Positions 26,898-35,050 of a stretch of 49,873 nucleotides of DNA are shown here, in pieces (positions within the stretch are counted from its first letter, which is position 1; each line of letters opens with the position of its first letter). The position numbers were made by a program, and so were the translations under genes. The notes under the pieces were generated by a model, which saw nothing but the letters and a program-made list of their open reading frames with translations, searched no databases and was not told where the DNA came from. The DNA comes from Candidatus Nealsoniibacteriota bacterium (GTDB taxonomy: Bacteria; Patescibacteriota; Minisyncoccia; Minisyncoccales; PWPS01). The stretch spans positions 1 to 49,873 of the forward strand of contig PWHW01000001.1 in the NCBI GenBank assembly GCA_003555075.1. Reading direction: 5' to 3'.

Positions 26898-27848
26898 ATG
26901 AAAATAAAAGATATTTACAAGCTTTCCATTGAGAAAGGAATGGAGTTCGATCCCAGAGGAAAGGAAGAAGCGAAGAAGATCCTTGAAAAAAGGAAAGAGG
27001 AGTACGAAGAAATGAAAAAGGAGGAGAAAGAGGGTTTTGACATGGAGAAACTTTCCAATCCCTATGATGACACCAGAATTCTTTATGGAGATGGAGAAAG
27101 GGAGGTGAAAAAAGTAATGGTCGGAGTGGATATAGACGGTGAGGAGCTTTTGCTCGCTCGTTATTTGGGAGATATTGATCTTGTTATTTCTCACCACCCT
27201 AGAGGAAATGCGTTGGCAGGGCTTGACGGGGTGATGGAGCTTCAAATAGACATGCTTCACAAGTACGGAGTTCCTGTGAATATTGCCGAAAAATTGCTTG
27301 AAAAAAGGATCAAAGAGGTATCAAGAAGCCTTTCTCCGGCCAATCACCAAAGAGCGGTAGATACAGCAAGAATTCTGGATATACCTTTCATGTGCATTCA
27401 CACTCCTTGTGATAATATGGTAGCTGATTTTGTCGAAAGGAAGATTGAAAAAGATGAACCTTCGAAGTTAGGGGACGTAATAAGATCTCTAAAAGAAATA
27501 CCCGAATACAAGAGAGCTTCGATGCTTGGCGCGGGTCCCGAACTTTTTACGGGAAATAAAAGAAGTAGGGCCGGAAAGATCCTTCTTACTGAGATCACGG
27601 GCGGAACAGAAGGGTCTGCAGATATCTACGAAAAGCTTGCACAAATAGGAGCAGGAACCATTGTCGGAATGCATCTTTCTGAAAAAAATAGAGAGGCGGC
27701 GGAAAAAGCGCATATCAATGTGGTGATTGCCGGGCACATATCTTCTGACTCCATAGGGATCAATCTTTTCTTGGATGAAATAGAAAAGAAAAGGGTGGAA
27801 ATAACTTCTTGCTCAGGACTTATCAGGCACTCCAGAAGAAAGAAATGA
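26898..27848 (+). CDS. NIF3/DUF34 family dinuclear metal center protein
   Basis: VGVDIDGEELLLARYLGDIDLVISHHPRGNAL, FMCIHTPCDN, IGAGTIVGMHLSEKNREAAEKAHINVVIAGHISSDSIGIN. Confidence 0.82.
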   Translation: MKIKDIYKLSIEKGMEFDPRGKEEAKKILEKRKEEYEEMKKEEKEGFDMEKLSNPYDDTRILYGDGEREVKKVMVGVDIDGEELLLARYLGDIDLVISHHPRGNALAGLDGVMELQIDMLHKYGVPVNIAEKLLEKRIKEVSRSLSPANHQRAVDTARILDIPFMCIHTPCDNMVADFVERKIEKDEPSKLGDVIRSLKEIPEYKRASMLGAGPELFTGNKRSRAGKILLTEITGGTEGSADIYEKLAQIGAGTIVGMHLSEKNREAAEKAHINVVIAGHISSDSIGINLFLDEIEKKRVEITSCSGLIRHSRRKK

Positions 27849-27874
27849 AAAGCATTGCTTTCAAATTCTTACTT

Positions 27875-29425
27875 TTAAAGTTCTTTGATCATGTAAGTTC
27901 TTTTTAGCTTGTACCCCATTCTTCTCCAATAGTTTCTTACGCCGACCCCTGATATAACGGCGAGGTACTTTCTCCCAAACTCTTTTTCTGCAATACTCTC
28001 AGCCTCTTTTATGAGCCTTTTCCCCATTCCTCGATGCTGGGGGGAGTCTTCACTTTTTGATTCAAAGGGAAGTTGTCTTCCATAGGTTCTTATTTCTCTT
28101 ATAACGGACATGTTCCTCAATAGAGGAAACGAAGAATTGCGTTCATCTCGCAATCTGAGCAAGGCATAAAGTTTCCCCCTTTCCTTGTTCTCGATACTCA
28201 AGAACAATTCTTTTCCCCCCGAGGCTTCGTAATCCTCTCTAAAGAGAGAGAGTTCTTCTTCAGGATTATACTCTTCTTTCACCTCTCTGCATCTTATACA
28301 CTTGCATTGCCAGTTATTCTTTATTTGATCATTTTTTATTACTTCTCTTAGATTGGAGATCTTACATCCTCCTTCTATGTCTTGCACGGGAATATCTCTG
28401 AAAAGCCTTTGAATTCTAACGTACCGGGGTATAGTGTTCTTTTTTATCTCTATTATCAATCTTGCCAACTCCTTGTCTTTATAGACTCTGTGTTCTCCTC
28501 TTTTAAAAAGATCATAAAGAGGAGTGTTTTTTATGACCAGACAAGGATAAATTTTTAAGAAGTCCGGTTTGAACTCAGGATTAGCGAAAAGCTCTGTAAA
28601 TGTATCCAGGTCTTCCCGGTAAGAGCTTTTGGGAAGATTGAGCATCATTTGATAGCACACCTTGAATCCGGCTTTCTTTAAAAGTTTAGTTGCTTTTATT
28701 GTCTCTTTTCTCCCGTGTCCTCTTTTTGTGAAAAATAATACTTTATCCGATAAAGATTGAACTCCCATTTCTACCATTGTCACTCCGAATCTTCGTAATC
28801 TGAGCACTTCTTTTTTCGTGATATAGTCAGGTCTTGTCTCAATTGAAAGACATACTATTCTATGCAACGCCTTTTCGTTTTTCTTTTTTGCTTCCTCAAG
28901 AGTATTACTTTCTTCCTTATTGCATGCATCGTAACATTTTTTTATAAACCATTCTTTATATTTCTCGGAGTAAAAAGACCATGTTCCGCCTACTATGCGA
29001 AGCTCTATTTTCCCTGTGGGATGCCCTGTTTTACTGAGGGCTTCTATTCTTTTTTTTACTTGTCTTTCGGGATGATAATCATTCTTGAGCGCTCGCATCG
29101 CGGCTGGTTCTCCTTTGAGATAACTTTTTGGCATCCCTTTTTCTTCGGGGCAATAGATGCATTTTCCGGGACAAGGGAAGGGTTTTGTAAGAACGGACAC
29201 ATTAACCACTCCCGAGAGAGAGCGAACGGGACGTGTTCTTAGAAGCGAAAGTATTTTTTGATTCCTTCCCTTCATTTTTTGATATTCTTGTAGTAAACTT
29301 GCGTTAGTAGGGAAAGAGATCTTTCGCTTTTTCGATATTTTTCTCTTTATGCTCTCCAGCTCCTTTTTGGAGTTTACTCTTCCTTCTATCAATTTTTTGA
29401 TTATTTCTCTTTTTCCTTCTGTCAT
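27875..29425 (-). CDS. Elp3-like radical SAM / GNAT tRNA U34 carboxymethyltransferase
   Basis: FPCPGKCIYCPEEKGMPKSYLKGEPAAMRALKNDYHPERQVKKRIEALSKTGHPTGKIELRIVGGTWSFY (CxxxCxxC), C-terminal GNAT HRGMGKRLIKEAESIAEKEFGRKYLAVISGVGVRNYWRRMGYKL. Confidence 0.93.
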   Translation of the reverse strand: MTEGKREIIKKLIEGRVNSKKELESIKRKISKKRKISFPTNASLLQEYQKMKGRNQKILSLLRTRPVRSLSGVVNVSVLTKPFPCPGKCIYCPEEKGMPKSYLKGEPAAMRALKNDYHPERQVKKRIEALSKTGHPTGKIELRIVGGTWSFYSEKYKEWFIKKCYDACNKEESNTLEEAKKKNEKALHRIVCLSIETRPDYITKKEVLRLRRFGVTMVEMGVQSLSDKVLFFTKRGHGRKETIKATKLLKKAGFKVCYQMMLNLPKSSYREDLDTFTELFANPEFKPDFLKIYPCLVIKNTPLYDLFKRGEHRVYKDKELARLIIEIKKNTIPRYVRIQRLFRDIPVQDIEGGCKISNLREVIKNDQIKNNWQCKCIRCREVKEEYNPEEELSLFREDYEASGGKELFLSIENKERGKLYALLRLRDERNSSFPLLRNMSVIREIRTYGRQLPFESKSEDSPQHRGMGKRLIKEAESIAEKEFGRKYLAVISGVGVRNYWRRMGYKLKRTYMIKEL

Positions 29426-29501
29426 GATTAACGAAAATTGATTGTTTGTTATGAGAATTTATTTGGAGATATTTTAAGTCACAGCTTTCTAATTCTATTT
29501 T

Positions 29502-30176
29502 ATGAAAAAAGAAGATGCAAAAAGAATAATGGAAAGATTAAAGGAGGATTATGATCTCATATCTTCTTCTTTTGCAAAGAACAGAGAGAGGGTTTGGCCG
29601 GAAATGAAGTTTCTTTTTGATAAGGCAAAAAAGGAAGAAAGGGTCTTGGATTTAGGATGCGGGAATGGACGATTTTCACAGTATCTCGAGCACACTCATT
29701 ATACAGGAATTGATTTTTCGGAAAAGATGATAAGTGAGGCGAAAGCGAGATTTCCAAAAAAAGATTTTTTAGTAGGCGATGCTCTTTCTCTTCCTTTTCA
29801 GGACAATTCTTTTGACAGAGTCTATAGTATAGCGGTGATTCATCAGATACCTTCAGAAGCTCTCAGAATAGAGGCTCTTAAAGAAATAAAGAGAGTTCTA
29901 AAACCGGAAGGAAGGCTATATATTACGGTTTGGAATATATGGAAGAACAACAAGTTCTTTTGTGTAAAACAAATGATGTTAAATTTTTTCTTTTCACGCT
30001 CTTTGGGACCGAGGGACATAATTTTGAAAAGGGACAGATATTATTATGTTTTTCGGAAAAAAGAACTTTCCCGTCTTGCTGAAAAAGCAGAGCTTTCTCC
30101 GGAGGAAGAGGGGCTGGTAGAGGAAGGGAAGAGAAGTAATTTTTATCTCATTGCAAAGAAAGAGAAAAAGAAGTAG
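29502..30176 (+). CDS. SAM methyltransferase resembling the Trm9/ALKBH8 MTase domain
   Basis: YDLISSSFAKNRERVWPEMKFLFDKAKKEERVLDLGCGNGRFSQYLEHTHYTGIDFSEKMISEAKARFPKKDFLVGDALSLPFQDNSFDRVYSIAVIHQIPSEALRIEALKEIKRVLKPEGRLYITVWN matches the Trm9 hallmark pattern. Confidence 0.8.
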   Translation: MKKEDAKRIMERLKEDYDLISSSFAKNRERVWPEMKFLFDKAKKEERVLDLGCGNGRFSQYLEHTHYTGIDFSEKMISEAKARFPKKDFLVGDALSLPFQDNSFDRVYSIAVIHQIPSEALRIEALKEIKRVLKPEGRLYITVWNIWKNNKFFCVKQMMLNFFFSRSLGPRDIILKRDRYYYVFRKKELSRLAEKAELSPEEEGLVEEGKRSNFYLIAKKEKKK

Positions 30177-30408
30177 TGAAATGGATCTGCTTCTTGACAA
30201 AAAAATATAAACTTTTAATATTAATATACCATGAAGGAAGAAAAAAAAGTCGCAAAGAAAGAGAAAAAAGATTCGTTCCTGAAGCGCTGCAGGAGTTCAT
30301 TTATGATCCCGGTATTTCCCAAGTGGGGAGAAGGTTAAGGTATAAAAAAACAGCACCTATCGGCATAGTTACTCCCCCTTAAACACAGGGGATTAATTTT
30401 TATAAAAC

Positions 30409-30873
30409 ATGGAAAAGAAAAAATATTATCTAACCAAAGAAGGATTGAACAGAATAAGGAAAGAGTATGAGGATCTCAAAGAAAAAAGAAGAGAAAAGCT
30501 TAAAAATGAAGCACCGGAGGTGTTCCATTCCGAGGATGTGAATCCTGAGTATCTTACTTTCCGAAGAGATCTTGGCATTCTGGAAGAAAAGATTTCCAAA
30601 ATGGAAGAGGTGTTGAATAATGTGGAAATAATAAGTTCGCCGGAAGAAGGTTGCAAGGAAGTCAAATTGGGAGCTCGAGTTACCATAGAGGCCGGAGGGC
30701 AAGAGGATGAATTCCATCTCGTAGGAACAATGGAGGCCGACCCGAATCTTGGTAAGATATCCAACGAATCCCCGGTTGGTAGAGCTTTAATGGGTCGAAA
30801 GGAGGGGGAAGAGGTTCCGGTTTCTTCTCCTATAAAAACAGTGTATAAAATTAAGAAAGTTCGTTATCAATGA
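30409..30873 (+). CDS. greA: Transcription elongation factor GreA/GreB family
   Basis: MEKKKYYLTKEGLNRIRKEYEDLKEKRREKL coiled coil, C-terminal EDEFHLVGTMEADPNLGKISNESPVGRALMGRKEGEEV. Confidence 0.93.
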   Translation: MEKKKYYLTKEGLNRIRKEYEDLKEKRREKLKNEAPEVFHSEDVNPEYLTFRRDLGILEEKISKMEEVLNNVEIISSPEEGCKEVKLGARVTIEAGGQEDEFHLVGTMEADPNLGKISNESPVGRALMGRKEGEEVPVSSPIKTVYKIKKVRYQ

Positions 30874-31502
30874 AAGGAATATTGAACCTTCTAAAAAAAG
30901 TGGGTACTTTAAAGGAGAAGCCCAGAAGAGGGTGGGTCATTCATGGAATAGATAATCCCGAGACCACCGCCGAACATATTTTTCACACAACTTTTTTAGT
31001 ATGGATCATTGGCAAAAGAAAGGATATTGATCTGGAAAGAGCCATTAAAATGGCTCTCATACATGATATTTGTGAGGTGTATGCTCCGGACATCACTCCT
31101 TCCGATACCAAAGGGCTTAGCGAAGAAAATATTGAAAGAAATGAGATACTCCATGAAAAACTCAACAAAGGTTATCCCACTACCGAGCAGAGAAAGAAGA
31201 TGGAAACAATAAAAAAGAATCTGGAGAATGATGCTATGGGAAAATTATTGGAAGGAACTGAGGGTGATTTGGAGAAAGAGGTTTGGGACCTTTGGAATGA
31301 ATACGAGGGAATGGTCACTCCGGAGAGCAAGTTCGTAAAACAAGTGGACAGAATAATAAATCTTTTCCAGGGATTGGAGTATCATAAAGAATATGAGAAT
31401 ATTGAATACGAACTTTGGATAAAAAGAGCGAAAGAGGTGATTGACGATCCGGACCTCTTAAAGCTTCTTGAAGAGATAGAGAGAGATATAAGCGAAAAGT
31501 AG
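30870..31502 (+). CDS. HD domain protein, HDDC2/YfbR-like
   Basis: RRGWVIHGIDNPETTAEHIFHTTFLVW, ALIHDICEVYAPDITP, FVKQVDRIINLFQGLEYHKEY. Confidence 0.85.
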   Translation: MKGILNLLKKVGTLKEKPRRGWVIHGIDNPETTAEHIFHTTFLVWIIGKRKDIDLERAIKMALIHDICEVYAPDITPSDTKGLSEENIERNEILHEKLNKGYPTTEQRKKMETIKKNLENDAMGKLLEGTEGDLEKEVWDLWNEYEGMVTPESKFVKQVDRIINLFQGLEYHKEYENIEYELWIKRAKEVIDDPDLLKLLEEIERDISEK

Positions 31503-31534
31503 CTTTTGAATTTTCCTTTTTTATGTAGTATTTT

Positions 31535-31567
31535 AAAGCAGGTATGAACCTGCTTTTATTATTTTTT
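31535..31567 (+). terminator. Rho-independent terminator between the two HD genes
   Basis: aaagcaggt-atga-acctgcttt followed by tattattttttt. Confidence 0.85.
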
Positions 31568-31573
31568 TGAAAA

Positions 31574-32854
31574 ATGAAGGATGTTCTAATTTTTTTATCG
31601 GAGGCGGGAAAACTCAAGGAGATGAAAAGAAGGGGGTGGGTGATAAATCGCATCAAGAATCCCGAGACGATCGCGGAACATATTTTTCGTGCCGCGATAA
31701 TGGGATGGATGTTGGGAAGAAAAAAAGAGAGTCTTGATACGGGAAGCCTCATTAAGACGGCTCTTGCTCACGATCTTTGCGAGGTTTATGCAGGAGATAT
31801 TACTCCCTATGACTCTGTGCTTCCTGATAGTGAAGAGGAGCTACGAAAGCTTATGAGAACCTGGCCGAGGTTTTCTTCTTCCCAGAAAGAAAAAAATAAC
31901 AACAAGAAGCACTTAAAGGAAAAAGCTTCTTTGAGAAAGCTTACTAGCATATTATCTTCTCGTCCCTTCAAGGGGGAGTTGATGGAGCATTGGATGGACT
32001 ATGAAAAGAGAATTACTTCTGAAGGAAAGTTCTTCAATCAGGCCGACAGAATGGAAAATTTTTTACAAGCTTACGAGTATTGGGAAAAATACAAGAAGCC
32101 TCCGTTGGAACCCTGGTGGATATGGGCGAGGGAATTTTTTGACGACCCTCTCTTGCTTGAGTTCATGGAAATTTTGGAGCTTAGATTTCATAGGCGTGAA
32201 ATACCCGAAGAACTGGAATCTTCTTATTCTATGGTGAGATTCTTTAATAGGATATGTGATCTTAAAAGGAAACCCAGAAGAGGGTGGGTGATTCACGAAA
32301 TAGAAGGGGCTGAGACCACGGCAGAGCATCTGTATCATACTTCTCTCTTAACTTGGATCTTGGGAAGCGAAAGAAAGGATATTAATTTGGAAAAAGCCTT
32401 AAAGATCGCTTTAGTTCATGACATATGCGAGGTATGTGCTCCGGACTTTACCTCTTATGATGCCGCCTCACTCTCAGAGAATAAGAAGATCACAGAAGAA
32501 GAAATAGGTAATATAAGGCCGATCAAGAAGCGTCCCACAAAAAAACAAAGAGAAAAGATGGAGCTTATAAAAAAAGAAATGAAAAACGAAGCCATTGATA
32601 ACGTGGTCAAAGGGCTGAGTAGTGATATTGGGAAAGAGGTTCGTGATTTATGGAAAGAGTATCAAGAAGAGAAAGGTGTGGAGGGTGTTTTTGTGAGGCA
32701 ATGCAATCAAGCAATAAATCTCTTTCAAGGAATGGAGTATCACAGGAAATATGATAGAATTGACCGTAAACTTTGGATAAAAAGAGCAAAAGAGGTAATT
32801 GACGACCCTCAAGTCCTGGAATTTGTGAAAGTCATGGAGAAGGACGAAAAATAG
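31574..32854 (+). CDS. Fused tandem double-HD protein (HDDC2/YfbR-like x2)
   Basis: First module RRGWVINRIKNPETIAEHIF...ALAHDLCEVYAGDITPYD...NQADRMENFLQAYEYWEKY; second RRGWVIHEIEGAETTAEHLYHT...ALVHDICEVCAPDFTSYD...RQCNQAINLFQGMEYHRKY. Confidence 0.85.
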   Translation: MKDVLIFLSEAGKLKEMKRRGWVINRIKNPETIAEHIFRAAIMGWMLGRKKESLDTGSLIKTALAHDLCEVYAGDITPYDSVLPDSEEELRKLMRTWPRFSSSQKEKNNNKKHLKEKASLRKLTSILSSRPFKGELMEHWMDYEKRITSEGKFFNQADRMENFLQAYEYWEKYKKPPLEPWWIWAREFFDDPLLLEFMEILELRFHRREIPEELESSYSMVRFFNRICDLKRKPRRGWVIHEIEGAETTAEHLYHTSLLTWILGSERKDINLEKALKIALVHDICEVCAPDFTSYDAASLSENKKITEEEIGNIRPIKKRPTKKQREKMELIKKEMKNEAIDNVVKGLSSDIGKEVRDLWKEYQEEKGVEGVFVRQCNQAINLFQGMEYHRKYDRIDRKLWIKRAKEVIDDPQVLEFVKVMEKDEK

Positions 32855-32857
32855 AGT

Positions 32858-33466
32858 ATGTACGTAATGAAACCCAATAAACTTATAGTCAAGCTGATTG
32901 TTACCAGTTTTTTTATTAATGCCGGCTGGGGGCTTATTCTTCCCATTTATGCTATCTTCGTAACGGAGCAGATAGAAGGGGGTTCTCTTGAGATGGTGGG
33001 TTTAGCAGTGGGTATTTTTTGGCTTGCAAAGGCGACCTCGCAACCCTTTTTTGCTTACAAAATGGACGTAGTAAGGGGGGAGCACGATGATATGATCTTT
33101 TTGTTAAAAGGAACTATTATTGCCGCTTTGATACCTCTTATTTACATCTTTGCTTTTGATGTTTGGCACATTTTTATCTTGGAAGCCATCAGAGGTTTTG
33201 GTTTTGCAATGGTAGAACCGACCTTAAGTGGAGTTTTTACAAGACATGTGGACAAGAATTGGGAGGCTTATGCCTGGGGGCTTCACAGTGCCTCTCTCGG
33301 ATTTGCTTATGGTTTTTCAGCGATTTTCGGAGGAATGATCGCTTCTTTTTTAGGCTTTAACACCCTATTCGTTCTGATATCATTATCAAGCTTCCTTTCC
33401 CTTATCATTGCTTATTTGGCAATAAGAAGGGATCCTTGGCTCAAGGATGGAACAGAGGAGGACTAA
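32858..33466 (+). CDS. Half-length MFS-type membrane protein (about 6 TM)
   Basis: FFINAGWGLILPIYAIFVTEQIEGGSLEMVGLAVGIFWLAKATSQPFFAYKMD...IRGFGFAMVEPTLSGVFTRHV; 202 aa. Confidence 0.7.
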   Translation: MYVMKPNKLIVKLIVTSFFINAGWGLILPIYAIFVTEQIEGGSLEMVGLAVGIFWLAKATSQPFFAYKMDVVRGEHDDMIFLLKGTIIAALIPLIYIFAFDVWHIFILEAIRGFGFAMVEPTLSGVFTRHVDKNWEAYAWGLHSASLGFAYGFSAIFGGMIASFLGFNTLFVLISLSSFLSLIIAYLAIRRDPWLKDGTEED

Positions 33467-33471
33467 AACAA

Positions 33472-33504
33472 ACCCGCCCAAAGAGGGCGGGTGGTTGGTT
33501 TTTC
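33472..33504. terminator. Bidirectional terminator between the MFS-like gene and rplT
   Basis: acccgccc-aaaga-gggcgggt flanked by T-rich tracts on both strands. Confidence 0.8.
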
Positions 33505-33519
33505 ATCTTGAGAGAAGTA

Positions 33520-33867
33520 TTATTTCTTTACTTCTTCCACTATCTTTGAGAAGGTTTCCGGTCTTTGCTTGGCAAGAGTGCAAAGTGCCTTGCGATCGAG
33601 TTCTATATTTTTCTCTTTCAGTCCACCGATGAAATCACGATAATTCATTCCATTTTTTCTGCACGCATTGTTTATAATAATGTTCCAATGCCTTCGCATC
33701 TCTCTCTTTTTTGTTCTTCTGTCACGGTAAGAGTAACTCCAAGCTTTCATTAAAGCTTCCTTTGCGGCCTTGTACTTTGACTTTCTTCCCCACTTAAACC
33801 CTTTTGCGCCAGCTAGCACCTTCTTTCTTTTTTTGTTGGTCGTTTTTCCCCTTTTAGTTCTGGCCAT
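33520..33867 (-). CDS. rplT: 50S ribosomal protein L20
   Basis: LAGAKGFKWGRKSKYKAAKEALMKAWSYSYRDRRTKKREMRRHWNIIINNACRKNGMNYRDFIGGLKEKNIELDRKALCTLA. Confidence 0.97.
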   Translation of the reverse strand: MARTKRGKTTNKKRKKVLAGAKGFKWGRKSKYKAAKEALMKAWSYSYRDRRTKKREMRRHWNIIINNACRKNGMNYRDFIGGLKEKNIELDRKALCTLAKQRPETFSKIVEEVKK

Positions 33868-33868
33868 A

Positions 33869-34066
33869 TTAGTACTTTAAGGATTTTTTTATCTTTTTCG
33901 CTTTCGGCTTATCCACTTGAACATATCTGCGAAGCTCTCTTTTCTTTTTTCCGCTTTTTTTGGACCTGTAGTGCATTTGTCCCACTATCCTTCTCAGGAT
34001 CTTTCCTCCTTTCGTTATTTTGAACCTCTTAGAGAGGGATTTTCTTGTTTTCGGTTTTTCCTTCAT
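33869..34066 (-). CDS. rpmI: 50S ribosomal protein L35
   Basis: KTRKSLSKRFKITKGGKILRRIVGQMHYRSKKSGKKKRELRRY. Confidence 0.93.
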   Translation of the reverse strand: MKEKPKTRKSLSKRFKITKGGKILRRIVGQMHYRSKKSGKKKRELRRYVQVDKPKAKKIKKSLKY

Positions 34067-34575
34067 TTTTTGATAATGGTTGCCGTTAATCCTCGCGGCT
34101 CCTTATTGATTTGTTTTTGAATTTGTATGTCGGACCTTTCTTGCAATACATCCAGAAACTGGCTCATCTTTTCTCGGGCTACATTTTCCAGTGCTTTTTG
34201 TCTTCCCTTGAGAGGAAGAACCACTCTTACGGAGTCCCCCTCATTTAAAAATTTTTCGGCCGATTTTGCTCTTATTTCCATATCATGCTCGGAAATAGAG
34301 AACCCTAGTCTTATTGATTTTACCTGCGCTTTATGCCCCTTCTCTTTCTTTTTCTTCTTCTTTTTTTCTTAGTAAGCGTACTTTCCGTAATCTATTATCT
34401 TGCACACGGGAGGCTCTACATTGTCTGTTATTTGAACCAGATCCAGCCCCTTTTTTTGAGCTATTTCCAAGGCTTTTGTAAGAGGCATCACTCCAGCGTG
34501 TTCTCCGTCATCGGAAACGACTCTTACTTCTTTTGCCTTTATTTTGTTATTTATAGGTGTTTTGTTTTTTCTCAA
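34063..34575 (-). pseudogene. infC: Translation initiation factor IF-3 interrupted by one in-frame TAA (may be split or readthrough rather than dead)
   Basis: N-domain 34369-34575 ends CKIIDYGKYAY-TAA; same frame continues EKKKKKKKEKGHKAQVKSIRLGFSISEHDMEIRAKSAEKFLNEGDSVRVVLPLKGRQKALENVAREKMSQFLD to 34063. Confidence 0.9.
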
Positions 34576-34618
34576 GTTTTTTATAGGTTATATGATTCTG
34601 ACTTAGAGATATTATTCA

Positions 34619-34973
34619 TGGTGGAGATGGGGAGATTGAACTCCCGTCCGGGATCATGAAAAAAACGAATCTACAAGCTTAGTTCGGTTTTTAGTGAGCA
34701 AGGAATGTGAACCGAACGAAACTTCCTTGCACTGAGTCCGTTATGGTTTCGGGTTCCTGAAAAGGACTCGCTTTCAAAAACCCTATCTCCATTTATGACA
34801 CCCCTTGGCCGCCTATGGAGACTTAGCGGTGGGATGCCCGCATTTAAACAGCTGGTGCTAATGCGGGTTCTTCTTCAAATAAGTTGGCACTTATTTTAAA
34901 GATGCAGGTTTAGCGAGTCTGCGCTCGGCTTGCATCATTTTTTTCAAAGGATCCCGTCGAAACATACATCCCC
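34619..34973 (-). ncRNA. ssrA: tmRNA
   Basis: 5' GGGGATGTATGTTTCGACGGGAT..., 3' GGACGGGAGTTCAATCTCCCCATCTCCACCA; internal tag ORF at 34844-34888 (ANLFEEEPALAPAV*). Confidence 0.96.
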
Positions 34974-34993
34974 ATGTTTCTTAAGCACTCCGT

Positions 34994-35022
34994 AATATAC
35001 ACGAAAAACTTGTTTTAGTCAA
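34994..35022 (-). promoter_or_regulatory. Sigma70-type promoter for ssrA
   Basis: Minus strand TTGACT-N17-TATATT about 20 nt upstream of the mature 5' end. Confidence 0.75.
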
Positions 35023-35050
35023 TAGCTTTCAAGGAAGAGGTTGTTCTTTT

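Noticed and set aside
34333-34659. 108-aa plus-strand ORF
   Set aside because: Antisense to infC and the 3' end of tmRNA.
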